Shown here in pieces: positions 25,698-34,782 of a stretch of 64,000 nucleotides of DNA. Position 1 is the first letter of the stretch; the number at the start of each line of letters is the position of its first letter. The stretch spans positions 1-64,000 of the forward strand of contig NZ_WGNY01000018.1 in the NCBI RefSeq assembly GCF_016124325.1. The letters are read 5' to 3'. A model generated the notes under the pieces. The model searched no databases and was not told the origin of the DNA. It worked only from the letters and a program-made list of their open reading frames with translations. This stretch comes from Phenylobacterium sp. (GTDB lineage Bacteria > Pseudomonadota > Alphaproteobacteria > Caulobacterales > Caulobacteraceae). A program made the translations under genes and the position numbers.

Positions 25698-27605
25698 ATG
25701 CCGTCACTGATCCGCACCGTCTCCCACGAAGCCCTCCAGGCGATCCGCCGGGTCCCCGTCATCCACGGACCTGTGCACGCGCTCGCCAAGCTGATCGAGA
25801 AGACGCCGATCGGCGCGCGCTACATCCGTTCGGTGCTGGAGCCGGAGTCGCTGAGCACCGGCGACTACGGCGAGTGGATTCGGCGCTGGGACACCCTGAC
25901 CCTCGACGACCGCAAGGCCATCGCCGCCCATGTCGGCCGCATGACCTACAGGCCGCTGATCTCGGTTGTGATGCCCGTCTACGGCGTCTCCCCGGCGCTG
26001 CTCTCGCAGGCCATCGAATCGGTGCGCCGCCAGCTCTATCCGCACTGGGAGCTCTGCATCGCCGACGACGCCTCGCCGGGCGACGCGGTCTGGAAACGCC
26101 TGGAGCGCGAGGCGCGCGACGATCCGCGCATCAAGATCGTCCGCCGGACGGTCAACGGCCATATCTGCGCGGCCACCAACTCGGCCCTGCAGTTGGCCAC
26201 CGGCGAGTTCGTGGCCCTGATGGACCATGACGACATCCTGCCGGCGCGCGCGCTCTACGAGGTCGCGGCCCTGCTGCAGGATCATCCCGACGCCGACCTC
26301 ATCTATTCCGACGAGGACAAGATCGACGCGAGCGGCCGTCGCTACGAGCCCTATTTCAAGACCGACTGGAATCCCGAGCTGATCCTGGCCCAGAACATGA
26401 TCAGCCACCTGGGCGTCTATCGGCGCAGCCTGATCGAGGCGGTCGGCGGCCTGCGCGAGGGCTTCGAGGGCAGCCAGGACTACGACCTCGCCCTGAGGGT
26501 GAGCGAACTGACCACTCGCGAGCGCATCCACCACATCCCGTGGGTGCTCTATCACTGGCGCCAGGAGGGCGGCCCCCAGACCTTCTCCCAGGGCTTCATG
26601 GACCGCTGCGCCGAGGCCGCGCGGCGCGCGGTCGCCGAGCACCTGGAACGCACCGGCCAGCCCGGGGTCAGCGTCGACCGTCTGGCCGACACCCCCGGCT
26701 GGGTCGACGTCCGCCGAGCGCCGCCGGAGCCGCGCCCGCTGGTGTCGATCATCGTGCCCACCCGCGACCGCGCCGAACTGCTGGCCCAGTGCGCCGACGG
26801 CGTGCTGAACCACACGGCCTACTCGCCGCTGGAGCTGCTGATCGTCGACAACGGCAGCGTCGAGCCCGAAACGAAGGCGCTCTTCGAGACCCTGTCAGCC
26901 GACCCGCGCGTGCGGGTGATCGCCGCGCCGGGCCCCTTCAACTATTCGGCCCTCAACAACCTCGCCGCCGCCCAGGCGAAGGGTGAGATCCTCCTGCTGC
27001 TCAACAACGACATCTCGATGATCGAGCCGGGCTGGCTCGACGAGTTGGTCGCCCACGCCGTGCGGCCCAGCGTCGGCGCCGTGGGCGCGCGGCTGCTGTT
27101 CCCGGACGGACGCCTGCAGCATGGCGGCGTGGCCGTTGGGCTGGGCGGCGTCGCCGGCCACGTGGGCTACCTGCATCCCGGCGACAACCACGGCTACTAC
27201 AAGCATCTGGGCACGACGCGGAACGTCTCGGCCGTCACCGCCGCCTGCATGGCGCTGCGCAAGTCGGTGTTCGAGGAGGTCGGCGGCCTGGACGCGGAGC
27301 GCCTCAAGGTGGCCTTCAACGACGTCGACCTGTGCCTGAAGATCCGCAGGGCGGGCTACGACATCGTCTGGACGCCGCGCGCCGAACTCTATCACCACGA
27401 ATCCGCCTCGCGGGGCGACGATCGCGATCCCGCCGACCGGGCCCGCTTCGACGCCGAGGTCGAGGTGATGCGCGAGCGCTGGGGCGAGGCGCTGGAGACC
27501 GACCCCTTCTACGGGCCGCTGTTCGACCGTCGGCACAGCGACTTCCGGCTCGCGAGCCCCCCGGCGCGCAAGCCGCCGTGGATCAGCTCCGATAGTCGCC
27601 GTTGA
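25698..27605 (+). CDS. Glycosyltransferase with two GT2 domains
   Basis: This 635-residue protein has an N-terminal linker and then two GT-A domains. The first (residues about 85-320) has IADDASP and the metal-binding MDHDD. The second (about 345-600) has IVDNGS and LLNNDI, with a C-terminal acidic/aromatic region. Such tandem GT2 proteins build surface polysaccharides or rhamnan-type chains. The acceptor and sugar are unknown. Its 3' end overlaps argJ on the other strand by 23 bp. It lies far from the other surface-sugar genes in this window. Confidence 0.9.
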   Translation: MPSLIRTVSHEALQAIRRVPVIHGPVHALAKLIEKTPIGARYIRSVLEPESLSTGDYGEWIRRWDTLTLDDRKAIAAHVGRMTYRPLISVVMPVYGVSPALLSQAIESVRRQLYPHWELCIADDASPGDAVWKRLEREARDDPRIKIVRRTVNGHICAATNSALQLATGEFVALMDHDDILPARALYEVAALLQDHPDADLIYSDEDKIDASGRRYEPYFKTDWNPELILAQNMISHLGVYRRSLIEAVGGLREGFEGSQDYDLALRVSELTTRERIHHIPWVLYHWRQEGGPQTFSQGFMDRCAEAARRAVAEHLERTGQPGVSVDRLADTPGWVDVRRAPPEPRPLVSIIVPTRDRAELLAQCADGVLNHTAYSPLELLIVDNGSVEPETKALFETLSADPRVRVIAAPGPFNYSALNNLAAAQAKGEILLLLNNDISMIEPGWLDELVAHAVRPSVGAVGARLLFPDGRLQHGGVAVGLGGVAGHVGYLHPGDNHGYYKHLGTTRNVSAVTAACMALRKSVFEEVGGLDAERLKVAFNDVDLCLKIRRAGYDIVWTPRAELYHHESASRGDDRDPADRARFDAEVEVMRERWGEALETDPFYGPLFDRRHSDFRLASPPARKPPWISSDSRR

Positions 27606-29040
27606 TCTCGACGTACCGCTTGGTCAGGTCGCAGGTCCAGACGCTCGAGCTGGCACGGCCGACGCCCACGTCGACGCTGACCTCCAGCTCCTTGCCCTTC
27701 ATGTAGGCGCTCATCTTGGCCTCGTCGTAGGTCTTGGCGATCAGGCCGTCGTGCGCGGCCCAGTGCGGGCCGAACTTCACGCTCATCTTGTCGCGGTCCA
27801 CCGGCTCGTCGGCCTTGCCCACGGCCATGACGATGCGGCCCCAGTTGGCGTCCTCGCCGGCGAAGGCCGTCTTCACCAGCGGGCTTTCGGCGACCGAGCG
27901 GGCGATCTTGCGCGCCGACGCGGCCGTCTCCGCGCCCGTCACGGTGATCTTGATGAACTTGGTCGCGCCCTCCCCGTCCCGCACCAGCTGGTGGGCGAGA
28001 TCCAGCAGCACCTGCTCCAGCTTGTCACGGAAGTCGGCCAGGCGATGTTCGCCGGCCCGGCTCACCTTCGGCGCGCCCGACTGGCCGGTGGCGAACAGCA
28101 GGAGCGTGTCGTTGGTCGAGCGGTCGCCATCCACCGTGACCGCGTTGAAGGTGTTTCGCGTGTAGAGGCTGACAAGGGCCTGCAGCGCGCGCGGCGAGAT
28201 GGCCGCATCGGTGACGACGAAGGCGAGCATGGTCGCCATGTCGGGCGCGATCATCCCCGAGCCCTTGCAGATGCCCGCGATCCGCACCGTCACCCCGTCG
28301 ATCTTCGCCTCGGCGTAGGCGCCCTTCGGGAAGGTGTCGGTGGTCATGATGGCCCGCGCCGCCTGGGCCCAGCCGTCGTCGGTCAGCCGGTTCGCCAGAT
28401 CGGGCAGGCGCGCGGCGATCTTGGCGTCGTCCAGCAGCACGCCGATCACCCCGGTCGAGGCCGCCATCACGTCGCGCTGGCGGCAATCGAAGCGCTTGGA
28501 GACCGCCGAGGCCACGCGTCGCGCGGCGTCGGCGCCCGGCCGTCCGGTGAACGAGTTGGCGCAGCCGGCGTTGACGACCAGCGCCTTCACGCCTTCGCCC
28601 TTGGTGGCCTCCAGGTGGCGCTTGCACCAGTCGACCGGCGCCGAGCCCACGCCATGGCGCGTGAAGACGCCGGCGCAGCTCGCGCCCTCCGGGAAACTCA
28701 TCACCAGCAAGTCGTCGCGCTCGTGCTTGTAGAAACCGGCGCGGCCCGTCGCCATCACCACGCCGGCGATCGGCGGGATGTTCGGGAACGACACGGCCAA
28801 CGGCGAGACCGGCATGGCGGCCTTGACCGTCGCAGCGGCGGGCTTCGCCGTGCGGTCGTCGAACGCCCTCGACGTCTTCTCGGCGCGCTTCAAGGCGGCG
28901 CGCTTGAGGGCGCTCGCCAGCGGGTCGAGCGCCCGCTCGATCGTCTGGCCCACGACTTCCACGGGCTTGGCGGCGGCCTTCGCGGGGGCGGCCTTCGCGC
29001 CAGCGGCCTTGGTCGGAGCGGATTTGGGCTTGCGGCTCAT
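27583..29040 (-). CDS. argJ: Bifunctional glutamate N-acetyltransferase/ornithine acetyltransferase
   Basis: This 485-residue protein has a complete ArgJ domain. Autocatalytic cleavage would occur before Thr196 in MAASTGVIG, releasing the N-terminal nucleophile of the beta chain. It transfers acetyl from N-acetylornithine to glutamate in arginine synthesis. The first about 75 residues are an unusual Ala/Lys-rich extension absent from typical ArgJ. Met76 (28815) would give a standard start. The ATG at 29040 is used because it overlaps the upstream PpiC gene (ATGA). It ends overlapping the glycosyltransferase gene. Confidence 0.95.
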   Translation of the reverse strand: MSRKPKSAPTKAAGAKAAPAKAAAKPVEVVGQTIERALDPLASALKRAALKRAEKTSRAFDDRTAKPAAATVKAAMPVSPLAVSFPNIPPIAGVVMATGRAGFYKHERDDLLVMSFPEGASCAGVFTRHGVGSAPVDWCKRHLEATKGEGVKALVVNAGCANSFTGRPGADAARRVASAVSKRFDCRQRDVMAASTGVIGVLLDDAKIAARLPDLANRLTDDGWAQAARAIMTTDTFPKGAYAEAKIDGVTVRIAGICKGSGMIAPDMATMLAFVVTDAAISPRALQALVSLYTRNTFNAVTVDGDRSTNDTLLLFATGQSGAPKVSRAGEHRLADFRDKLEQVLLDLAHQLVRDGEGATKFIKITVTGAETAASARKIARSVAESPLVKTAFAGEDANWGRIVMAVGKADEPVDRDKMSVKFGPHWAAHDGLIAKTYDEAKMSAYMKGKELEVSVDVGVGRASSSVWTCDLTKRYVEINGDYRS

Positions 29041-29978
29041 TTCGCGGCTCCCTTCGTCGCGGGCTTGGCGTCTTCGGCGGGTGGGGTTTTCGGAGCGTCG
29101 GCGGGCGGTGTTTCCTTGGGCCCGCCGGGCGGCTTCTGGATCAAGGTTTCGACCTTGGCCCTGGCGCGCAGTTTCTCCAAGAGATCGCGGATGCGGTCGT
29201 AGGTGAGGAACCGCACGATCTGCGGGCGCGCGGCGTCCAGCGAGATCGGCTGCTCCTCGCGGACGTCGTCCACCCGGATGATCGCATAGCCGCTCTCCAC
29301 CGCCGTCGGCCCCACCAGCTGCCCCGACTTGGCGTCCTTCAACGCGCCTTCGTAGGCTTCGGGCATGATGTCCAGCGTGAAGTAGCCCAGGTCGCCGCCG
29401 TTGAAGCGCGTGGCCGCATCGCGCGATCGCTCCATGGCCAGCGCCTCGAACGACGCCCCGCTCTGCAGCAGCTTCTTCACCGCCTCGGCCTCGGCCGGCG
29501 TGGCCACCACGATCTGGCGGGCGTGGTACTCCAGCGAGCGCCTGGCCAGCTTCTGCTGTTCGTCATAGAGCCCGCGGATATTGTTCTCGTTCACCGCATC
29601 GGCGACGGTGGCGTCGATCACGAGGTCGCCCAGCACCCGCTCGCGCGCCGCCGCCAACTTGCGCTCGGCCGCGGGATTCTTGTCCAGCTTGCGGCGCACG
29701 GCTTCGGCGGCCAGCAGCTTCTGGTCGACCACCTCGTCCAGCACCTGCCGGAAGGTGTCGGAGCTGGTGTCGAGCGGCTCGCCCTGGCCGATCAGCCCCT
29801 GGGCGACGGCCTCGCGCTTCACGTCCGAAACCCACACCGTCTTGCCGTCGACCCGCGCGACAGCCTGATCTCCGCGCTCGGGCGGCGCGTCGCCACCACC
29901 GCCCCGATCGCAGCCGGCGAGGCCCACGGCGAGCGCCGCGGCGGCGATGACGGTCAGGGTGGCTTTCGCGGCCGCCAT
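29037..29978 (-). CDS. PpiC-type peptidyl-prolyl isomerase lipoprotein
   Basis: This 313-residue protein has a lipoprotein signal with lipobox LAGC near residue 23. A SurA-like N-terminal helical region follows, then a parvulin domain (about 145-250) including GGDLGYFT, and a Pro/Ala/Lys-rich tail. It probably assists outer-membrane protein folding in the periplasm. The ATG at 29978 follows AAGGA; a GTG at 29993 has no ribosome-binding site. Its stop overlaps argJ by 4 bp, an odd functional pairing. Confidence 0.9.
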   Translation of the reverse strand: MAAAKATLTVIAAAALAVGLAGCDRGGGGDAPPERGDQAVARVDGKTVWVSDVKREAVAQGLIGQGEPLDTSSDTFRQVLDEVVDQKLLAAEAVRRKLDKNPAAERKLAAARERVLGDLVIDATVADAVNENNIRGLYDEQQKLARRSLEYHARQIVVATPAEAEAVKKLLQSGASFEALAMERSRDAATRFNGGDLGYFTLDIMPEAYEGALKDAKSGQLVGPTAVESGYAIIRVDDVREEQPISLDAARPQIVRFLTYDRIRDLLEKLRARAKVETLIQKPPGGPKETPPADAPKTPPAEDAKPATKGAAK

Positions 29979-30075
29979 GCGGTCGTCCTTCACGGATGAG
30001 GAATGGCCCGGGCGGGCCGCCCGTCCCTAGCTATTTCCATTCGAGGATGCAAAGGTTGCCGCCGACCGTTGGGGG

Positions 30076-30101
30076 CCGGTTTGCGGCCCAAAACAAACCG
30101 G
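30076..30101 (+). promoter_or_regulatory. Inverted repeat in the thiolase leader
   Basis: CCGGTTTG (30076-30083) and CAAACCGG (30094-30101) are perfect 8-bp arms around 10 nt, ending 20 bp before the thiolase ATG. It may be an operator for a dimeric regulator or an mRNA hairpin next to the ribosome-binding site (GGGAGGAG). Confidence 0.45.
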
Positions 30102-30121
30102 TTCTTCGGGAGGAGATTTCA

Positions 30122-31291
30122 ATGCGCGAAGCCGTCGTCGTTTCCTACGCCCGCACAGGCCTGGCCAAGTCGGGCCGGGGCGGGTTCAACATGACGCCCA
30201 CCGTTTCCATGGCCGCCCACGCCGTGAAGCACGCCGTCGCCAAGTCGGGCGTCGACCCGGCCGATATCGAGGACGTGGTCATGGGCAACGTGGCCCACGG
30301 CGGCGGCAACATCGCCCGCCAGGCCGGCCTGCTCGGCGGCCTCCCGATCACCACCTCGGGCGTCACGGTGAACCGCTTCTGCTCGTCGGGCCTGCAGACC
30401 ATCGCCATGGCGGCCAACTACATCCGCAACGACGGCGCCAACGCCGTGGTGGCCGGCGGGGTGGAGTCGATCTCCATGCCCAACATGGGCGTCGGCAAGG
30501 ACAACCACGACCCCGAGCTGCTGAAGATCGCGCCCGCCATCTTCATGGCCATGATCGACACCGCCGACATCGTGGCCGAGCGCTACGGCCTGAGCCGCGA
30601 GTACCAGGACGAGTACTCGCTGGAGAGCCAGCGCCGCATGGCCGCCGCTCAGCAGGGCAACAAGTTCGCCGACGAGATCGTCCCGATGAAGACCAAGATG
30701 AAGGTGGTCGACAAGGCGACGAAGGCGGAGTCGATCGTCGACTATGTGGTCGACCGCGACGAGTGCAACCGACCCGACACGACCGCGGAAGGGCTCGCCA
30801 AGCTCGAGCCGGTGAAGGGTCCGGGCAAGTTCATCACCGCCGGCAACGCCAGCCAGCTCTCCGATGGCGCCGCCGCCGTGGTGCTGATGGAAGCCAAGGA
30901 GGCCGAGCGCCGCGGGCTGGAGCCCCTGGGCGTGTTCAAGGGCTGGGCCGTCGCCGGCTGCGAGCCCGACGAGATGGGCATCGGCCCGGTGTTCGCCATC
31001 CCGCGGCTGCTGGAGCGCCACGGCCTGAAGGTCGACGACATCGACCTGTGGGAGCTGAACGAGGCCTTCGCCAGCCAGTGCCTCTACAGCCGCGACAAGC
31101 TGGGCATCGACCCGGCCAAGTACAACGTCAACGGCGGCTCCATCGCCATCGGCCACCCCTTCGGCATGACCGGCGCGCGCCTGTCCGGCCACGTGCTGCA
31201 GGAAGGCAAGCGCCGCGGCGCCAAGAACGTGGTCGTCTCCATGTGCATCGGCGGCGGCATGGGCGGGGCGGGCCTCTTCGAGGTCTTCTGA
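30122..31291 (+). CDS. Acetyl-CoA C-acyltransferase (thiolase)
   Basis: This 389-residue thiolase has the acyl-binding Cys87 in VNRFCSSG, the [11 protein letters not shown]is segment and the second catalytic Cys in MCIGGGMGG. All are diagnostic. It cleaves 3-ketoacyl-CoA or condenses acetyl-CoA units. Chain length cannot be judged, and beta-oxidation is likely. The ATG at 30122 follows GGGAGGAG. No beta-oxidation partner is adjacent. A short remnant of the same C-terminus (31362-31388) occurs downstream. Confidence 0.95.
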   Translation: MREAVVVSYARTGLAKSGRGGFNMTPTVSMAAHAVKHAVAKSGVDPADIEDVVMGNVAHGGGNIARQAGLLGGLPITTSGVTVNRFCSSGLQTIAMAANYIRNDGANAVVAGGVESISMPNMGVGKDNHDPELLKIAPAIFMAMIDTADIVAERYGLSREYQDEYSLESQRRMAAAQQGNKFADEIVPMKTKMKVVDKATKAESIVDYVVDRDECNRPDTTAEGLAKLEPVKGPGKFITAGNASQLSDGAAAVVLMEAKEAERRGLEPLGVFKGWAVAGCEPDEMGIGPVFAIPRLLERHGLKVDDIDLWELNEAFASQCLYSRDKLGIDPAKYNVNGGSIAIGHPFGMTGARLSGHVLQEGKRRGAKNVVVSMCIGGGMGGAGLFEVF

Positions 31292-31361
31292 TCTCGGAAA
31301 GGTCCGGCCGCGCCGCCCGTCACTCAGGGTGGCCGAAGTCGCTCCCGCGATTTCGGCGGCC

Positions 31362-31388
31362 GGCGCAGGACTTTTCGAGGTCTTCTAG
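31362..31388 (+). repeat. Duplicated fragment of the thiolase 3' end
   Basis: In-frame codons read GAGLFEVF followed by TAG, the same eight residues and stop position as the thiolase C-terminus (31268-31291). The DNA shares TTCGAGGTCTTCT exactly. Sequence further upstream is not similar. It looks like a scar of a duplicated or recombined thiolase end. Confidence 0.5.
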
Positions 31389-31414
31389 TCCCAGCGCTTC
31401 AATTGAAGATGCGG

Positions 31415-31446
31415 AAGGGCGGCGCGGAAGCGCCGCCCTTCTTCTT
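31415..31446 (+). terminator. Terminator downstream of the thiolase gene
   Basis: AAGGGCGGCGC (31415-31425) pairs with GCGCCGCCCTT (31430-31440) around GGAA, followed by CTTCTT. The perfect 11-bp stem and T-rich tail fit a factor-independent terminator for the thiolase transcript. It lies downstream of the duplicated end fragment. Confidence 0.75.
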
Positions 31447-31546
31447 ATAAGGTCCTTATGCTTGCCGGGTTCGGCGACGCCCGCGATCAGGGGCGGGATC
31501 GTCGGGGCGCCGTCCGCGTCCCGGGACCTGAAGGGCCGTCCGCCGC

Positions 31547-32080
31547 ATGCCGACCACCAAGCTCGCCGTCGCACTCGCCGCGACCCTGGCCGTCTCGCTC
31601 GGAGCCTGCGCGCACAAGCCGAAGGCCGTCGCCGTCGCCGCGCCGCCGCGGACCGAGACACCCGCCGAGCGCCCCGCGCCATCCGCTTCGGGGTTCGCCG
31701 CGCCGGCGACGCCCTTGCAGGCGGCCTTCGCCGCCGATGCGGGCGAGCGTGTCTATTTCGCCCTCGACAGCCACGCGCTCGACGACGCGGCCCGCTGGAC
31801 CCTGGCCCAGCAGGCCGCCTGGCTCGCCCGTCACCCCGAAGTGCGCGCCCTGATCGCCGGGAACTGCGACGAGCGCGGGACCCGCGAATACAACCTGGCC
31901 CTCGGCGCGCGGCGCGCCCATGCCGCACGGGCCTATCTGGTCGCCCAGGGCGTGGAGGCCACGCGTCTGGAGACCATCTCCTACGGCAAGGAAAAGCCGC
32001 TGGATCCGGCCTCCACCGAGGAGGCCTGGACGCGGAACCGCAACGCGGGAACGGTGGTGATGGACCTCGCGGCCCGATGA
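31547..32080 (+). CDS. OmpA/Pal-type peptidoglycan-associated lipoprotein
   Basis: This 177-residue protein has a lipoprotein signal with Cys near residue 21 (LGAC), a Pro/Ala-rich linker, and a C-terminal OmpA-like domain. That domain includes GNCDERGTREYNLALGARRA, the peptidoglycan-binding signature seen in Pal. It would sit in the outer membrane and bind peptidoglycan. No tol genes are nearby, so it may be a second Pal-like protein. Its stop overlaps the start of a small HTH gene (ATGA). Confidence 0.88.
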   Translation: MPTTKLAVALAATLAVSLGACAHKPKAVAVAAPPRTETPAERPAPSASGFAAPATPLQAAFAADAGERVYFALDSHALDDAARWTLAQQAAWLARHPEVRALIAGNCDERGTREYNLALGARRAHAARAYLVAQGVEATRLETISYGKEKPLDPASTEEAWTRNRNAGTVVMDLAAR

Positions 32081-32265
32081 CGCCCGCGGAGTGCCGCCAG
32101 CGCCGGGCCGCGCTCGGCGCGTCGACCTACAGCCTGGCCGCCCGCGCCGGGCTGGCCGAACGTACCGTCGTCCGTTTCGAAGCCGGCCTCGCCGCCGCGC
32201 GGCCCATCACCCTGGTGGCGCTCCGGCGCGGGTTCCGGGTGCTGGAGACCGAAGTCTCGACCTGA
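32077..32265 (+). CDS. Small XRE-like helix-turn-helix protein
   Basis: This 62-residue protein has a helix-turn-helix resembling the Cro/CI family (residues about 14-40: STYSLAARAGLAERTVVRFE). It starts at ATG 32077, overlapping the Pal-like gene's TGA by 4 bp. Its target is unknown. The same frame is open far upstream, but that part is a shadow of other genes. Small size and lack of a defined C-terminal domain limit confidence. Confidence 0.65.
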   Translation: MTPAECRQRRAALGASTYSLAARAGLAERTVVRFEAGLAAARPITLVALRRGFRVLETEVST

Positions 32266-32329
32266 CACGGGCTGGTCCCTTGCGCGCGGCTCGCCAGGGC
32301 GCTGTCATAGGCCCCGCGAGGAGGCCGCC

Positions 32330-32680
32330 ATGACCCGTGACGAGATGAAAGCCATCGCCCTGTCGTTCCCCGGCGCGGAAGAGGGCGTGAGCTACGGCCG
32401 CCCCTCGTTCAAGGTGAACGGCAAGTTCTTCACCCGCCTGCGGGCCGAGGACGACAGCGTGGTGCTGATGGACATTTCGTTCGACGAACGCGAAATGCTC
32501 ATGGAGGCCGAGCCTCAGACCTTCCACCTCACGCCGCACTACAAGGACTATCCCTGCGTGCTGGCCCGCATCGCCGACCTGCATCCCGGCTCGTTCCGCA
32601 ATTTCCTCGAACGCCGCTTCCGCAAGGTTGCGAAGAAGAGCGTAGTCAAGGCTTGGGAGGCCGAGCAGGCCGGCGGGTGA
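32330..32680 (+). CDS. MmcQ/YjbR family protein
   Basis: This 116-residue protein has the YjbR-like fold pattern, starting MTRDEMKAIALSFPGAEE and with YGRPSFKVNGKFF at about residues 22-34. Members are DNA-binding-like CyaY-fold proteins of unknown function. The ATG at 32330 follows GAGGAGG. It stands alone, with 72 bp to the amidohydrolase gene downstream. Confidence 0.85.
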   Translation: MTRDEMKAIALSFPGAEEGVSYGRPSFKVNGKFFTRLRAEDDSVVLMDISFDEREMLMEAEPQTFHLTPHYKDYPCVLARIADLHPGSFRNFLERRFRKVAKKSVVKAWEAEQAGG

Positions 32681-32752
32681 CGCGGCCGCGGCTCTGGGGG
32701 ATAGTGGGGCGGCCAGTCCGCCCATCAGAGGCGGCGGCCTGAGGAGGACGCC

Positions 32753-33928
32753 ATGACCTACGCCCCGCCGGGACGGCCCATCTACGACGCCGACAGCCAC
32801 ATCATGGAGCTGCCGGACTTCCTCAAAAAATACGCCGACCCCGGCCTGCGCGATCGCATCCCCGAGGTCAGCTACGCGGCCTCCATCGTCACCGACGAGG
32901 AAGTGGCGGTGATCATGGCCCAGGGCGGCCGCCACTCCGACGAGCATCGGGCCGCCCAGATCGCGCTCGGCGACGGACTGATCGCCAAGTCGAAGGAGAT
33001 ACAGGCCCTGGGCGCCTTCGACGCCGCCGACCGCCGCAAGGCCATGGACCTGCTGGGCTTCACCAAGCAGCTCGTGTTCGCCACGCACAGCCTGGCCATG
33101 CCGTTCTCCCCCAGTTCGAAGATCGAGCCCGAAGTGCGCTATGGGGCCGCCCGGGCCCACAACCGGCACATGGCCGACTTCTGCAAGGACGACGCCCGCC
33201 TGATCGGCGTGGCGGCCATCCCGCTGGACGACCCGGAACGCGCCATCGCCGAGCTGGACTGGGTGCTGGCCCAGGGCCTGGGCGCGGTCTGGGTGCCGCA
33301 CCGCGCGCCCCTCGACCGCTCGCCGGGCCACGTTGACCTGGAGCCCTTCTGGGCTCGGCTGGCCGAAGCTCGCGTCCCCTTCGTCCTGCACGTCGGCGGC
33401 GCGCCGCTCCAGGTGGCCAAGGCCTGGACGAACAACGGCCGCGCGGCGGTGAAGGACTGGCTGGGCGGCGGCGAAAACGTGCGCACCAAGGACGCCGCGC
33501 TGCTGCACCAGTATCCCGAGGCCTTCCTCAGCATGATGGTGCTGGATGGCGTGCTCGACCGCCACCCCAACCTGCGGGGCGCGGCGGTGGAACTGGGGGC
33601 CGGCTGGGTTCCCGAGATGATCCGCCGCCTCGACTGGGTCGCGCGCACCTGGGGCCGCAACGACGCCAACATCCAGGCCCAGTCCCGCAAGCCCTCGGAA
33701 CAGATCGTCCAGCAGCTGGCCTTCACGCCGTTCCCGCTGGAGGACCTGGGCGCCATGCTCGACCAGTCGAGCGACGAGCTCTACCTGTTCTCCAGCGACT
33801 ATCCGCACATCGAGGGCGGGCGCGACCCCATCGGCAAGTTCGAGAGCCAACTCGGCGATCGCGGCGAGCCGGTGCGGGCCCGGTTCTACACCGAGAACTT
33901 CCTGCGCATCTTCCCGAACGCCCGCTAG
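32753..33928 (+). CDS. Amidohydrolase-2 family protein
   Basis: This 391-residue TIM-barrel protein has the N-terminal metal-binding-like DADSHIME (residues 12-19), a central HVGG and the terminal SSDYPHIEGG, all typical of amidohydrolase_2 enzymes such as ACMSD-like decarboxylases. The reaction is unknown: family members hydrolyse or decarboxylate small aromatic compounds. The ATG at 32753 follows GAGGAGG. A UbiD-type decarboxylase gene lies 1.1 kb downstream but is not clearly linked. Confidence 0.88.
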   Translation: MTYAPPGRPIYDADSHIMELPDFLKKYADPGLRDRIPEVSYAASIVTDEEVAVIMAQGGRHSDEHRAAQIALGDGLIAKSKEIQALGAFDAADRRKAMDLLGFTKQLVFATHSLAMPFSPSSKIEPEVRYGAARAHNRHMADFCKDDARLIGVAAIPLDDPERAIAELDWVLAQGLGAVWVPHRAPLDRSPGHVDLEPFWARLAEARVPFVLHVGGAPLQVAKAWTNNGRAAVKDWLGGGENVRTKDAALLHQYPEAFLSMMVLDGVLDRHPNLRGAAVELGAGWVPEMIRRLDWVARTWGRNDANIQAQSRKPSEQIVQQLAFTPFPLEDLGAMLDQSSDELYLFSSDYPHIEGGRDPIGKFESQLGDRGEPVRARFYTENFLRIFPNAR

Positions 33929-33936
33929 AGCACGCC

Positions 33937-33965
33937 CCCGGTCGGCTTGGATCAAGCCAACCGGG
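33937..33965. repeat. Near-perfect 13-bp inverted repeat
   Basis: CCCGGTCGGCTTG (33937-33949) and CAAGCCAACCGGG (33953-33965) pair with one mismatch around GAT, 8 bp after the amidohydrolase stop. No T-run follows. It may end the amidohydrolase transcript or be a dispersed repeat. Three more hairpins follow before the next gene: 33978-33997, 34024-34037 and 34052-34068. Confidence 0.55.
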
Positions 33966-34101
33966 ATCAACCTGCCAGCCTCCCTGAACTCGGAGGCCTT
34001 CCTGTCCCGAGAGCCCACGGGCGCCCCCAAACGGGGGAGGTTCCGCCGGCGCGGACGTGCGACGTCCGTGGCGTTGAGCAATCGCCTTGGGGGGCATTTC
34101 A

Positions 34102-34782
34102 GTGAAGTTCCTTATCGGCGCAGCCGCTGCGGCCTGCGCAATCGCGTCGGCTGCGCCGGTCGCCGCCGCCACACTCGTCAACGGCGGCTTCGAGGACGGC
34201 CCGGCCCTGAACTACGGGACCTACTACCGCGGTCCCGCCGCCCCCGATGGCTGGAGCCGGGTGGCTGGCTACGAGGCGCCTGACATTCTCGACAACGCCT
34301 ACACCCAGACGGGCGCCGGCCTCGCCCAGCTTCTCGGCGCGCACGGCGGGAGCCGGTACCTGGACATGAACGGCGCCAGCCCGTCGGGCGGCATCTACCA
34401 GGACATCACCGGCCTGACCGTCGGCAGCGTCGTGACCATCACCTACTGGGTGAGCCAGTGGGCGCAGAACAGCGCCGGGACGCTCACCGCATCCCTGATC
34501 GGGACCGATGCGACGGCCCAGGTGGTCGACGTTCCCTACTCGCCCGGCGCCCAGTCGGCGGCGTGGACCCAGTACAGCCTGAGCGGCGTCGCCCAGTCCG
34601 ACACCGTCCGCATCCAGTTCATCGGCTACAGCGGCTCCACCTCGCGCGGCGCGCCGGGCCTCGACGACGTGGCGCTGAACGTGGTGAGCGGCGCGCCGGA
34701 ACCGGCCGCCTGGGCGCTGATGATCGCGGGCTTCGGGCTTTCCGGCGCCGCGCTGCGCCGCCGCCAGACGCGCCTCGCCTAG
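34102..34782 (+). CDS. PEPxxWA-CTERM sorting-domain protein
   Basis: This 226-residue exported protein has a signal peptide (about 1-25) and a beta-sandwich-like body. The C-terminal sorting signal PEPAAWALMIAGFGLSGA is followed by RRRQ, the PEPxxWA-CTERM type. Such proteins are processed by exosortases and usually made with exopolysaccharide. No exosortase gene is in this window. The start is probably GTG 34102, with GGGGGG upstream; TTG 34087 would include that site. The upstream leader is hairpin-rich. Its TAG overlaps the next convergent gene as CTAG. Confidence 0.85.
   Translation: MKFLIGAAAAACAIASAAPVAAATLVNGGFEDGPALNYGTYYRGPAAPDGWSRVAGYEAPDILDNAYTQTGAGLAQLLGAHGGSRYLDMNGASPSGGIYQDITGLTVGSVVTITYWVSQWAQNSAGTLTASLIGTDATAQVVDVPYSPGAQSAAWTQYSLSGVAQSDTVRIQFIGYSGSTSRGAPGLDDVALNVVSGAPEPAAWALMIAGFGLSGAALRRRQTRLA

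Noticed and set aside
30763..32265. A 500-codon frame ending in the small HTH protein
   Set aside because: Only the last 62 codons look like protein. The rest is a shadow of the thiolase and Pal-like genes.
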